64,000 nucleotides of DNA from positions 527,501 to 591,500 of the forward strand of contig NZ_AP018817.1 of the NCBI RefSeq assembly GCF_024349785.1. Reading direction: 5' to 3'. Positions 1-8,599 of this stretch are shown one piece after another. Origin of the DNA: Sphingomonas bisphenolicum. Lineage in GTDB: Bacteria > Pseudomonadota > Alphaproteobacteria > Sphingomonadales > Sphingomonadaceae. Under the pieces are notes generated by a model. It searched no databases. It saw only the letters and a program-made list of their open reading frames with translations, and was not told where the DNA came from. The stretch's first letter is position 1, and every line of letters starts with the position of its first letter. Position numbers and translations under genes: made by a program.

Positions 1-1
1 G

Positions 2-883
2 TTCAGGCCGATACCCAGCTTCGATTTCCGCGGCACCGGCGCGATGGTCGCCTATGGCGCATCGCTGCTGGGCGGGCAGCTCTTCTGGATCGTCCAGAGC
101 CAGGCCGATATCTTCATCGGCGGCCGGATGCTGGAACCGCACCAACTGGGCCTCTACGCCGAAGCCCTGTTCCTGACCCAGATTTTCGTCAGCAAATTCG
201 TGCCGCCGCTCAACGACGTCGCCTTCCCCGCCTATGCGCGGATGCAGAAGGACGTATCGCGGGTGGCCTGGTCCTTCTGCAAGGCGGTGAAGCTGCTGCT
301 GCTGCTGACCTGTCCCATCTATCTGGGCATGGCGGTGACGGCCGAGCCGCTGGTCGAGACATTGTTCGGGCAGAAATGGCTGGAAATGGCGCCCTTCGTC
401 GCGATCCTGGCGCTGGCGATGCCGTTCATGACGCTGCAGGTGATGTTCGCGCCGGTCAGCAATGCGCTGGGCCGCCCCGGCACGACCGCGCGAGTCGCCG
501 CGGTCGGCGCGGTGCTGATGCCGGTCGCCTTCCTGATCGGCATCCAGTCCGGCGCGATCGGCCTGGCCTGGGCCTGGCTGATCGCCTTCCCGATTCTCAC
601 CGCTGTCACCGCCCGATTGGCGGGCGGCCCGATGGGATTGCGCTTCGTCGACCTGATCCGCGCCGCCGCACCGGGGCTGGGCTGTTCGATCCTGATGGCG
701 GGGGTGGTGATGGCGATCGACCGGCTGCTGCCGCCGCTGGCAGCGCCGTTGCGGCTGTGCGTGCTGGTGCCGGCGGGAGGGCTGGCCTTCCTCGCCGCGC
801 TGATGCTGTGCGCGCGCGGCACGTTGATGGAACTGGTCGCGCTGGTGGTGCGGCGCGCGCCGCCGGTCCAGGCCCCGGCCTGA
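2..883 (+). CDS. Polysaccharide/lipopolysaccharide flippase (MOP superfamily), 3' part
   Basis: The frame is open to the left edge, so the gene begins before the window and about 293 codons are visible. The protein is a chain of hydrophobic helices with short basic loops, and the segment reading QADIFIGGRML followed by LGLYAEALFL resembles Wzx/RfbX-type oligosaccharide exporters of the inner membrane. These flip lipid-linked glycans for O-antigen or exopolysaccharide assembly. An internal ATG at 44 is not the true start, because the reading frame and the family-like sequence continue upstream of it. The substrate cannot be read from this fragment. The next gene is convergent, with a 19-nt gap. 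Confidence 0.8.
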   Translation, partial: FRPIPSFDFRGTGAMVAYGASLLGGQLFWIVQSQADIFIGGRMLEPHQLGLYAEALFLTQIFVSKFVPPLNDVAFPAYARMQKDVSRVAWSFCKAVKLLLLLTCPIYLGMAVTAEPLVETLFGQKWLEMAPFVAILALAMPFMTLQVMFAPVSNALGRPGTTARVAAVGAVLMPVAFLIGIQSGAIGLAWAWLIAFPILTAVTARLAGGPMGLRFVDLIRAAAPGLGCSILMAGVVMAIDRLLPPLAAPLRLCVLVPAGGLAFLAALMLCARGTLMELVALVVRRAPPVQAPA

Positions 884-902
884 ACCGACGGCTGGGGCCG
901 GA

Positions 903-1328
903 TCAGGCGGTCTGGATATAGTCGCGCAGCGCCGCGGCTTCCGATTCGATGGTATCGATCCGGAATTTGACCAGATCGCCGATCGAGATCATGCCCACCA
1001 GCGCGCCGTCGACCACGACCGGCAGATGGCGGATGCGCCGCTTCGTCATCAGCGACAGGCCGTGAATTACCGGCGTTTGATGGTCGATGGTGATGGCGGG
1101 CGCGGTCATGACTTCGCCGACATCATGGTCGAGTGCGGCTGCGCCTTCGGTGGCGACCCGATAGACCACATCGCGTTCGGAAAAAATGCCGACGACCTGC
1201 CCATCCTCAACCACCGGCACGCAACCGATCCGCCGTTCCGCCAGCAATTGCACGACGGAGAGCACGCTGTCGGTGGGCCGTACGCTGACAACGTCGCCCT
1301 TGCCCTGCAAAATCGTTGCGATGCTCAT
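903..1328 (-). CDS. CBS-domain pair protein
   Basis: This is a 141-residue soluble protein made almost only of two CBS domains, roughly residues 8-62 and 74-128. CBS pairs usually bind adenine nucleotides and act as energy or redox sensors; stand-alone versions like this have no assigned reaction. I chose the ATG at 1328 because a good ribosome site (AGGAGAG) lies just upstream and the CBS fold begins at once. The frame stays open to 1472, but that extension has no family similarity and would run into the divergent neighbour. The partner protein is unknown. Confidence 0.88.
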   Translation of the reverse strand: MSIATILQGKGDVVSVRPTDSVLSVVQLLAERRIGCVPVVEDGQVVGIFSERDVVYRVATEGAAALDHDVGEVMTAPAITIDHQTPVIHGLSLMTKRRIRHLPVVVDGALVGMISIGDLVKFRIDTIESEAAALRDYIQTA

Positions 1329-1401
1329 GACCACTCTCCTTTTCCGAGACATTTCCCGATAGGCGCTTGATGATCCCACTTTCGCGGCCCAATGAAAAGA
1401 G

Positions 1402-1701
1402 ATGACGCGCAAGCAAGCCCTGGATGATCCACAGATCGCCGCAACCGCCTGGGCGCGGTTTCGCCGCATCATGGCGTGGATGGCGCTGGGCGGCGCGGTC
1501 TGTGTCGGACTGGCGCTGTTGTTCCTCCATTGGTGGGCGGGCCAGTTGCCGATTCACATGGCGATCGCCACCATATTGGGCGTATGGCTGACCTTCATGC
1601 TGGGGACCGGCCTGATGGCGCTGACATTCCTGTCGAGCGGCACCGGGCATGACGAACAGGTGATGGACAGGCTGAAGGACGAGGTGCCGCTTGACGACTG
1701 A
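1402..1701 (+). CDS. Small two-helix membrane protein, uncharacterised
   Basis: A 99-residue protein with two predicted membrane helices, about residues 24-45 and 52-76, and a charged C-terminal tail. I do not recognise a named family. It starts 73 nt from the divergent CBS gene. Its 3' end overlaps the following thioesterase by 11 nt, so the two are probably translated together. A role in membrane or lipid homeostasis alongside a thioesterase would only be inference. Confidence 0.7.
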   Translation: MTRKQALDDPQIAATAWARFRRIMAWMALGGAVCVGLALLFLHWWAGQLPIHMAIATILGVWLTFMLGTGLMALTFLSSGTGHDEQVMDRLKDEVPLDD

Positions 1702-2086
1702 CACGGCGAAAACCGGAAAGCGGGGTGAGGTGGTGCTGCGGCTGGTGCCGCATCTGACCGACATCAACGCCAACGGCCACATCTTCGGCGGCTGGGTGCT
1801 GAGCCAGATGGATATCGCCGGCGGCATCGTCGCGGCGCGAATCGCGCGCGGCGCGGTGGCCACGGTGGCGATCGAGAGCATGACCTTCATCACGCCGATC
1901 CTGCTGGGCGATGTCGTGTCGGTCTATGCGGTCGAGGAACGGCGCGGCCGCACGTCGGTCGCGATCCGGATCGACGTGGTGGCGATCCGCGGCGTCGGCA
2001 TGGACGAAGTGCTGCTGACCAGCGGCGTCTATACGTTCGTGGCGCTGGACGCCAATCACCGGCCGCGGCCCCTCCCCGACTTTTGA
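1691..2086 (+). CDS. Acyl-CoA thioesterase, hotdog fold (YciA-like)
   Basis: The 131-residue protein has the hallmarks of a YciA/BACH-type hotdog thioesterase: an N-terminal strand, then NANGHIFGGWVLSQMD with the conserved Asn, Gly-Gly and Asp, then a central helix and the FITPILLGDVV segment. These enzymes hydrolyse acyl-CoA to free acid and CoA in the cytoplasm. Translation appears to start at a TTG inside the end of the preceding membrane-protein gene; no better-placed ATG exists. The acyl chain preference cannot be read from the sequence. Confidence 0.85.
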   Translation: MTTDTAKTGKRGEVVLRLVPHLTDINANGHIFGGWVLSQMDIAGGIVAARIARGAVATVAIESMTFITPILLGDVVSVYAVEERRGRTSVAIRIDVVAIRGVGMDEVLLTSGVYTFVALDANHRPRPLPDF

Positions 2087-2103
2087 CGTCCGACGCCTGA
2101 CGG

Positions 2104-3666
2104 TCAGCGCGCCAGCCGCTCCGCATAGGACCAGGTCACCGTGTCGTTGGCCGGGATCGTGACCCGCCAGATCCATCCGTTGCCACGCCGCTCCATGGCG
2201 GTGGGACGGGGCGCGATGTCGTGCGGAATGGTGACTTCCGCCGTCACCGCGAAGGGACGGGCGTTGCTCAGCGTGATCGCCCAGTTGCGGGACTTGCGGG
2301 ACTGTCCCGTCGCCCGCGCGGCGATGCGGACGTCGGCGCTGGCCGCGATGTCATAATCGACCCGTTCGCCTTCCGCCTTGTCGCCGATATCGGCTTCGCC
2401 CGCGAGCAGGCGCAGGCCGCCGACATCCTCGAAGATCGCGACCCGGCCCGACGGCATGGGCAGGCCGAGGCCGTCATCCTTACGATTCTGCAATCGCAGC
2501 CGCAGCGTCATCGGCCGCGAATCGCCCGCGCCGTCGCCATAGCCGATGGCGGCCGCATAGAGCCGCTCCACCTTGACGCCCGGCTGGCGCAGCAGCGCGA
2601 CCTGCTTCTGGGCATTGGCGGCGACATCGACGGTCACCGGCACGCGATAGAGTTTGAGGTCGCCGACATCTTCGGGCGGCGGCGGTGGCGGTGGCGGAGG
2701 AGGGGGCGGCGCCGCGGGCGCTGCCATGGCGACGCGTTCGGTGCGGCGCATCGAGGTGACGACGATGTCCTGCGCGCCCTCCATCATCATCGCGGCTTCG
2801 GGCGCCTGCACCGGGAACAGATCCCAGCGCGGATGGGTGCTGGTGACGTCCATCGGCCAGCAGGTCAGGCGCAGCGGACCGCCGGTCGGGCGCGGTTGCA
2901 CCCCGCGCGCCTGCTTGTTGGGCTGGCCCGCGATGACGCTCAACTGCGCGTCGGGAAAGCCGGTGACCCCGCCATTGGCGACCGTCAGCCAGGCCATGAG
3001 GTCGAGCATGCTGCCGTCATCGCCCAAGTCCGCGACATAGTTGGCGGCCCAGTCGAACCCTTCGGCCAGATAGGTGAGTTGCAGCGTCGCACGGGTCGGC
3101 CGGTCGCTTGTGGCGATCACCGACAGGGTCGGGCGGGGCGACAGATCGGCGGGTCTTTGCGGATAGAGCATCCGCTCTGGCAGGCCGCTGCACCCCAGCG
3201 CCTCATAGCCCTGCGCCGTCTTGAGAATCACGCCCCCGGTCGGCCCGGCGCTGATGATCGCGTCCTGCTCGGTTACCTTGCCGGTCTTGCGGTCGGTGCG
3301 GCGCAGGGTGACGCTGCGCTTGAGATAGGCGTCGACGAGGCCGGCGGGGGACAGCAGCCGGGCGTCCCGGTTCTTTTCCCGCACGCCGCGCGGCATGCCG
3401 GAGAGGATCGCGGTTTCGGGCATCAGTCCTTCGGCCACCCCTTCGAACCGCACGACCGAGTCGCCCTGGGGCAGATCGACGGTGCGGCTTTCGGTGACGA
3501 GCGCATAGCCGCCCGGCCAGTCGCGGTCGATCGGCCCCTTGGCCCGGAAGGGCGCGCGGTAGACGGTGACGGAGACGGAATCGGCGCGGGGCGAAACGAT
3601 CGTTTCCGCCTGCGCCGGGACGGCCAGCGCCCAGAGCGCCAACAACAGGACAAGGATGCGCGGCAC
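2104..3666 (-). CDS. Exported DUF4139-domain protein with a 12-proline run
   Basis: A 520-residue protein with a clear Sec signal peptide (about residues 1-20, ending near PAQAE). The body has the beta-rich architecture of DUF4139 proteins, a family whose function is not known. Residues 320-331 are twelve consecutive prolines between the N-terminal and C-terminal halves; such a run normally needs elongation factor P to be translated. The start is a GTG at 3666 with a GGGAG ribosome site that sits at the stop of the gene before it, 13 nt upstream. It is the second gene of a two-gene unit with a paralogue. Confidence 0.8.
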   Translation of the reverse strand: MPRILVLLLALWALAVPAQAETIVSPRADSVSVTVYRAPFRAKGPIDRDWPGGYALVTESRTVDLPQGDSVVRFEGVAEGLMPETAILSGMPRGVREKNRDARLLSPAGLVDAYLKRSVTLRRTDRKTGKVTEQDAIISAGPTGGVILKTAQGYEALGCSGLPERMLYPQRPADLSPRPTLSVIATSDRPTRATLQLTYLAEGFDWAANYVADLGDDGSMLDLMAWLTVANGGVTGFPDAQLSVIAGQPNKQARGVQPRPTGGPLRLTCWPMDVTSTHPRWDLFPVQAPEAAMMMEGAQDIVVTSMRRTERVAMAAPAAPPPPPPPPPPPPEDVGDLKLYRVPVTVDVAANAQKQVALLRQPGVKVERLYAAAIGYGDGAGDSRPMTLRLRLQNRKDDGLGLPMPSGRVAIFEDVGGLRLLAGEADIGDKAEGERVDYDIAASADVRIAARATGQSRKSRNWAITLSNARPFAVTAEVTIPHDIAPRPTAMERRGNGWIWRVTIPANDTVTWSYAERLAR

Positions 3667-3679
3667 GGGCGCTCTCCCG

Positions 3680-5110
3680 TCAGTAGCGCGAATCGAAGGT
3701 GACGCTGAGGTCGATCGTGCCGTTGGCCGGCACCGGCACGCTCCATTCCATCCGGTCGGCAGAGACGCGCTTGCCTTCCAGACTTTGCGCCGTCACGCGC
3801 TTGTCGCCCCATAATCCCTGCTGCGCCAGATCGATCGTCACGGATTCGGGCCGGGCGTTGGTGAGCGTGTAGCGCATCCTGGTTTCCCAGCGCGCGCTGC
3901 CCTTGCGCGTGCGCTGTTCGACGGTGGGGCGCACCTTCACGTCGAACGCCTCGCCGGTGCGGAGCGCCATGGAAGACCCCATGGGCGTATGGTCGATGCT
4001 GTTTTCGCCGATGAATTGCGGGTTGCCGCGCGCGTCGCGCATATAGACGCGGATCGTGCCGGCAGGCAGTTGATCGCCCAGGCCGCCTTCCTTCGAGGTG
4101 GAGAATTTCAGCACGCTCGATGCGCTCATCGGTTCGGCCGAACTGCCAAGCCAGCCATTGACATATTCATAGGTGGCGCGGGCCGGCGCGCCCTTCACGT
4201 CGAGGAAACTGACCTGTTTCTGCTGCGCATTGGCGATCGTGGTGCGGGCGGCCAACGGATAGAGATAATAGTCGCCCAGCCGTTCGCGTGGACCGCTTTC
4301 GGTCCCGGCCTGATCGATCGCGCCGCTGCCTGTTTGCCACCAGTTGGTGCGCCCGCCGCCATTGGCCGGGTTGCCCGCGACCAATATCGTCTTCGCGTCG
4401 GTGAAGGTCGTGCCCGTATTGTTGGTGAGCGTGACCCATCCCTGCATGTCCATGGCCCCCTTGGCCGCGTCGAACAGCGCGACATAGTCGGCCGTCCAGC
4501 CCAGATTGGGGGTGAGGTAGGAGAGGCGCGCGGGCACCGTGCCGCCGCGATCCGCCTGCACCGTGACCGACAGGGTGGGACGGGCGCGCAGATTGGGGGG
4601 CACCCGGTCGAAGATGACGCGGACCGGCAGGCCATCGTCGCGCAGCACCTCGATCCGGCTGCCAATCTGGAGGACAATGCCCCCATTGGCGGCGAGAATC
4701 TTGGCGCGTTCGCGCGTTTCCGCGCCGGTGGCCGGGTTGGTGCGCAGCAGCGTCACTTCCTGCCCCACCGCCTTGTCCATCAACTTGTCGGGGGAAAGGA
4801 GGTCATAATCGAAATTCTGTTCGACGATGGCGAGGCCGGGGCCGGACAGGTTCACCGTTTCCGGGCGGATGCGGGCCGACACGTCGGGAAATTCGATGCG
4901 GTTGCGGCCTGCCGTCACCGGCAATTGCCGATCGTCCTGCACCAGCGACTGGCCATTATTGTAGATGGTGACGGCGACATCGCCCTGCGCGGTGGCGCCG
5001 GTGGGATCGGCCGCGCTTTGCGCCATCGCCGAAGGGGACAGGGCCGACAGGGAAAGGGCCGACAGGGGCAGGGCAGTGAACATCAGGGGCAGCAGGTGCG
5101 CGGCACTCAT
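3680..5110 (-). CDS. Exported DUF4139-domain protein
   Basis: A 476-residue secreted protein. The signal peptide runs to about residue 30 (ending SAMAQS), and the rest is a DUF4139-type beta-rich protein. It shares phrases with the gene downstream of it, such as LSVTVQADR/LSVIATSDR and the C-terminal TIPANDT/PVPANGT motif, so the two are diverged tandem copies. The ATG at 5110 is preceded by GGAGAGAGG. The family has no established biochemical role; the location is inferred to be the periplasm or outer surface. Upstream lies a composite palindromic repeat. Confidence 0.8.
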   Translation of the reverse strand: MSAAHLLPLMFTALPLSALSLSALSPSAMAQSAADPTGATAQGDVAVTIYNNGQSLVQDDRQLPVTAGRNRIEFPDVSARIRPETVNLSGPGLAIVEQNFDYDLLSPDKLMDKAVGQEVTLLRTNPATGAETRERAKILAANGGIVLQIGSRIEVLRDDGLPVRVIFDRVPPNLRARPTLSVTVQADRGGTVPARLSYLTPNLGWTADYVALFDAAKGAMDMQGWVTLTNNTGTTFTDAKTILVAGNPANGGGRTNWWQTGSGAIDQAGTESGPRERLGDYYLYPLAARTTIANAQQKQVSFLDVKGAPARATYEYVNGWLGSSAEPMSASSVLKFSTSKEGGLGDQLPAGTIRVYMRDARGNPQFIGENSIDHTPMGSSMALRTGEAFDVKVRPTVEQRTRKGSARWETRMRYTLTNARPESVTIDLAQQGLWGDKRVTAQSLEGKRVSADRMEWSVPVPANGTIDLSVTFDSRY

Positions 5111-5140
5111 CGGCCTCTCTCCAGATATGTGCCAGATATA

Positions 5141-5243
5141 TAGAGCGATTTCTAATCAGATGAAATCATCTGATGACTCGGAAATCGCGTAAAACCAATA
5201 ATCTAGAGCGGTTGATCCGATACAATCGGATCAACCGCTCTAG
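5141..5243. repeat. Composite palindromic intergenic repeat
   Basis: Two dyads sit side by side between genes. The first has an inner 9-nt stem (5155-5163 with 5166-5174) inside an outer 8-nt stem (5145-5152 with 5181-5188). The second is a perfect 19-nt inverted repeat, 5203-5221 with 5225-5243, separated by 3 nt. Both contain the word TAGAGCG near an end, which suggests one repeat family. They look like the non-coding palindromic repeats scattered through alphaproteobacterial genomes. Confidence 0.75.
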
Positions 5244-5314
5244 CGCCTTGTGCCGGATCGCGCCGGGGTTGCAAAGCCGGCTTGTCGGTAGCGGCAAGAA
5301 AAGACAGGGACATG

Positions 5315-5355
5315 AAAAAGGGGACGGCGCGTTGCGGCGCCGTCCCCTGATTTTT
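5315..5355 (-). terminator. Rho-independent terminator of the DUF4167 gene
   Basis: A 12-nt GC-rich stem (5319-5330 with 5337-5348) with a 6-nt loop lies directly after the DUF4167 stop. It is followed on the minus strand by a T run. A T run on the other side means it could work in both directions. Confidence 0.85.
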
Positions 5356-5369
5356 TCGCTATCGAGCGC

Positions 5370-6350
5370 TTATTCGGCGGCTTCGGTCGCCGGGCGGGCG
5401 CGACGGGTGCGCTTCTTGGGCGCTTCCTCGGCCACTTCGGCGTCATTGTCGGCGCGGGCGATCGAGGGCGGCAGCACCGCCAGGTCCAGCCCTTCGCTCG
5501 CTTCCGCTTCAGCCACGACCTTGCGCGGGCGACCGCGACGGGGGCGCGGGGCCTCGGCTTCGGGCGCGGCCGCTTCGGGTGCGGTCTGGACGACCGGCTG
5601 CTGGCGCGGGGCTTCCGTAGCGGGATTGCCCGCCGGGCCTTCTACGCCCATTTCCTGCTGCACCGGGGCATCGCCGTCGGCATTGAAGCGATCGCGGCGG
5701 GGACGGTCGCGACGGACATTGCCGGCGCGCGCCTCGCGGGGTTCGCGCGGCTCGCGATTGTCGCGGGGTTCCCGATAGTCGCGACTGTCGCGCGGCTCGC
5801 GGGCTTCGCGATCGTCCTGACGCTCAGACCGGCGATCCTGCTGGTCACGCGGGGCCTGCTGGTCGCGCTGACCCTGTTCACGCTGGCCCTGTTCACGCTG
5901 GCCCTGTTCACGCTGGCCCTGGTCCCGCCCATTTTGTTCACGGGGGGCCTGCTCCCGCGGGGTACGATCATAGGCGTGCTGCTGGTCGCTGCGGAAATCG
6001 TCGACGCCATCGTAGCCGCCGTCGAAATCGTCGCCATCCTGGTCGAAATTCTCGTCGCGGGTGCGCTGCCGGGGGTTCTGCTCCTCCTGGCGGGCGCGGT
6101 TGTCGGCGAGCACGCGGAAATAATGATCGGCGAACTGGAGATAATATTCGGCATTCACCCGGTCGCCCGCCATCTGGGCGTCGCGGGCAATATTCTTGTA
6201 TTTCTCAAGAAGCTGGGTCGCATTGCCGCGGGCGCGGTTGTCGATGCGATTACCGTTGTCGCCACCGCCCCGATTATTGCCGTTGGGACGTCCGTTGTTA
6301 TTATTGTTCCGGCCGCGATTGCGGCGGCCGGCCTGCCGGTTGTTGATCAA
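5370..6350 (-). CDS. DUF4167 protein, basic and low-complexity
   Basis: A 326-residue protein. The first ~25 residues are rich in Arg, Asn and Gly, then comes the conserved DUF4167 core (about residues 40-90, ATQLLEKYKNIARDAQMAGD then NAEYYLQFADHYFRVL). A long charged, disordered region with Gln/Arg/Glu repeats follows, and then a basic tail with GRPRK. The family is common in alphaproteobacteria and of unknown function; the RG-rich start and basic tail suggest nucleic-acid binding, which is inference. It is a single gene with its own terminator and a leader rich in hairpins. Confidence 0.85.
   Translation of the reverse strand: MINNRQAGRRNRGRNNNNNGRPNGNNRGGGDNGNRIDNRARGNATQLLEKYKNIARDAQMAGDRVNAEYYLQFADHYFRVLADNRARQEEQNPRQRTRDENFDQDGDDFDGGYDGVDDFRSDQQHAYDRTPREQAPREQNGRDQGQREQGQREQGQREQGQRDQQAPRDQQDRRSERQDDREAREPRDSRDYREPRDNREPREPREARAGNVRRDRPRRDRFNADGDAPVQQEMGVEGPAGNPATEAPRQQPVVQTAPEAAAPEAEAPRPRRGRPRKVVAEAEASEGLDLAVLPPSIARADNDAEVAEEAPKKRTRRARPATEAAE
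5866..5923 (-). repeat. 15-nt tandem repeats inside the DUF4167 gene
   Basis: A 15-nt unit is repeated about three and a half times with few changes (units at 5879-5893, 5894-5908 and 5909-5923, with a diverged copy before them). In frame it encodes repeats of QREQG in the disordered region. Copy number could vary between strains without a frameshift. Confidence 0.8.
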
Positions 6351-6660
6351 GACATGATCCTTGCGTTCGCTATGATATCATTCACTGAAAACACTGTTCA
6401 GTCGCCATCCCCAAGCACGGCCTGTCCTTCAGGCCGGATACGGCTCCGCCACGGCATGATCCTTCCCGGATCATTACCCCGACTGCCAGCGGCGCTGCGC
6501 AGCATGCGCCGTCATGACTTTAAGGAGCGGGAAAACGGCCTTTTCTATCAACGATCTAAGCGACCATGTCACAAGATAGAGCCGTCCCTGACGCTGATGT
6601 AGTGGCTTTCGCGCGATAAACCAAGCAATTTTCGCTTGCCCGATGGTAAATCGACCATTT
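6351..6660 (-). other. 310-nt gene-free region: DUF4167 leader with three hairpins
   Basis: No gene is supported here. Three small inverted repeats lie upstream of the DUF4167 start: 6384-6389 with 6397-6402, 6419-6424 with 6430-6435, and 6456-6462 with 6468-6474. The last two are perfect 6- and 7-nt stems with 5-nt loops. They could form structure in the DUF4167 mRNA leader, or mark a small RNA. The remaining sequence, to the prmC stop, is more A/T-rich and probably holds the promoter; I see no confident -35/-10 pair. Confidence 0.5.
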
Positions 6661-7491
6661 CTAACCTGGGTTTGTCACGATCAGGCAGCGGTCGTGCCCG
6701 GCGAGGTCGCGCCGCAAGGCGACGGCCAGCCCCCTTTCCTTCAGCAGCGCGGTGACGCTGGCCGCCTGGTCATGGCCGATCTCGATCGCGGCCATGCCGC
6801 CCGGCGCGATCAGCCGCAGCAAATCGGGCGCGATGCGGCGATAATCGTCCAGGCCATCGGCGCCCGCGAACAGCGCGCTGGCCGGTTCGCGCAGCACGTC
6901 GCCGGAAAGCGGCAGGTCGGCGACGATATAGGGCGGGTTGATGAGCAGCAGGTCGAACGGGCTTTCCACATCCTGCGCCCAGTCGCCCAAGCGGAAAACG
7001 GCGCGGTCGGCCATGCCCAGTCGCATCGCATTGCCCTGCGCCACCGCGAGCGCGGGTGGGGAAGCGTCTATGCCGAGCCCCTGCGCGCCGGGCCATTGCG
7101 CCAGCGCCGCCAGCAGCAGCGCGCCGGAGCCGGTGCCCAGGTCGAGGATCGTGGCGGGCGATTGGGTTGCGAAATGATCGACCGCCGCCTCGATCAGCGT
7201 TTCGCTGTCGTGTCGGGGGATCAGCGTGTCGGGCGTGACGGACAGGCTGATCGTCCAGAAATCGCGGGTGCCGGTGATATGGGCGATCGGTTCGCCCGAC
7301 AGGCGTCGGTCCAGCAGCGCGGGGAAGGTGTCGGGGATGCCGAGGTCGCGCTGGCGCAGCAGCATGTCACCCCGCGACAGGCCCAGCGCATGGGCCATCA
7401 GCAGTTCGGCGTCGAGCCGGGCCGTGTCGCTGGCGACGGCGAGTTGGACAGTGGCTGCACGGAGCGCGTCTGCCACGCCCTCGATCGTCAT
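6661..7491 (-). CDS. prmC: Release factor glutamine methyltransferase PrmC
   Basis: PrmC methylates the glutamine of the GGQ motif in peptide release factors, using S-adenosylmethionine. The 276-residue protein shows the SAM-binding DLGTGSG at 117-123 and the catalytic NPPY at 185-188, with the helical N-terminal domain in front. The frame continues upstream to 7950, but that part is antisense to prfA. The ATG at 7491 follows the prfA stop by 13 nt and gives the usual length. Placement right after prfA, whose product is its substrate, confirms the call. It is the last gene of hisS-prfA-prmC. Confidence 0.95.
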   Translation of the reverse strand: MTIEGVADALRAATVQLAVASDTARLDAELLMAHALGLSRGDMLLRQRDLGIPDTFPALLDRRLSGEPIAHITGTRDFWTISLSVTPDTLIPRHDSETLIEAAVDHFATQSPATILDLGTGSGALLLAALAQWPGAQGLGIDASPPALAVAQGNAMRLGMADRAVFRLGDWAQDVESPFDLLLINPPYIVADLPLSGDVLREPASALFAGADGLDDYRRIAPDLLRLIAPGGMAAIEIGHDQAASVTALLKERGLAVALRRDLAGHDRCLIVTNPG

Positions 7492-7504
7492 GCGGGCAAA
7501 GGGA

Positions 7505-8599
7505 TCAAGACACCCCGTCCAGTTGCGCCAGCCTTGCCGCTTCATCTTCCGCGACCAGCGCGTCGATGACGTCGGCGAGGCCCGGGCCTTCGAGAATCTC
7601 GGGCAGGCGGTGCAGGGTGAGGTTGATGCGGTGGTCGGTGACGCGGCCCTGCGGGAAATTATAGGTGCGGATGCGTTCGGAGCGGTCGCCCGATCCCACC
7701 ATCGCCTTGCGTGCGCCGGCCTGTTCGCTCTGGGTGCGCTCGCGCTCGGCTTCGTAGAGGCGGGCGCGCAGCACCTGCATCGCCTTCGCCTTATTTTTGT
7801 GCTGCGAGCGTTCGTCCTGCTGGATGACGACGGTGCCGGTCGGCAGATGGGTGATGCGCACGGCCGAATCGGTGGTGTTGACGTGCTGACCGCCCGCGCC
7901 CGATGCGCGGTAGATGTCGATCTTGAGGTCGCCATCGGCGATCTGCACATCGACTTCCTCGGGTTCCGGCAGGATGGCGACGGTCGCCGCGCTGGTGTGG
8001 ATGCGCCCGCCGCTTTCGGTCGCAGGGACGCGCTGGACGCGGTGGACGCCGCTTTCGAACTTCAGCTTGGCGAAGACGCCGACGCCATTGATGCTGGCCA
8101 CCACTTCCTTGAAGCCGCCGACTTCGGACGCATTGGCCGACATCAGCTCCATCTTCCAGCCCTGGGTGTCGGCATAGCGCTGATACATGCGGAACAGGTC
8201 GCCGGCGAACAGCGCCGCTTCGTCGCCGCCGGTGCCGGCGCGGATTTCCAGCATGGCGGGGCGGGCGTCGGCGGCGTCGCGGGGGAGCAATTGCAGCGCC
8301 AGCGCGCGTTCGGCTTGCGGAAGCTGGCTTTTGAGGATCTGCATTTCCTCCTGCGCCATTTCGCGCATGAGGGGGTCGGCGTCGGGATCGCCGCCGCCGC
8401 CCGCCATGACATCGAGCGCGGCCAGTTCCTGCCGCAGGCGGCGCACCTCATGCGCGGCGCGGGCGACCGGTTCGATCTCCGCATATTCCTTCGACAGTTT
8501 GACGAACGCTTCGGGCGCGAGGTCGGCGCGCGTCATCGACGCCTGCACCTCGTCCCGGCGCGCCTCGATCTGCGCGATGCGTTCGGGGGAGATGTGCAT
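7505..8599 (-). CDS. prfA: Peptide chain release factor 1
   Basis: RF1 recognises UAA and UAG stop codons and triggers release of the finished protein. The 364-residue protein carries the stop-codon-reading PAT tripeptide (in VPATESGG) and the GGQ motif at residues 236-238, both at the normal places. Length is typical. The start codon shares one base with the hisS stop (TGATG), so translation is coupled. prmC, which methylates this GGQ, follows. Confidence 0.97.
   Translation of the reverse strand: MHISPERIAQIEARRDEVQASMTRADLAPEAFVKLSKEYAEIEPVARAAHEVRRLRQELAALDVMAGGGGDPDADPLMREMAQEEMQILKSQLPQAERALALQLLPRDAADARPAMLEIRAGTGGDEAALFAGDLFRMYQRYADTQGWKMELMSANASEVGGFKEVVASINGVGVFAKLKFESGVHRVQRVPATESGGRIHTSAATVAILPEPEEVDVQIADGDLKIDIYRASGAGGQHVNTTDSAVRITHLPTGTVVIQQDERSQHKNKAKAMQVLRARLYEAERERTQSEQAGARKAMVGSGDRSERIRTYNFPQGRVTDHRINLTLHRLPEILEGPGLADVIDALVAEDEAARLAQLDGVS

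Noticed and set aside
2221..3702. A 493-codon open frame antisense to the DUF4139 gene
   Set aside because: Same shadow effect; no ribosome site or family similarity.
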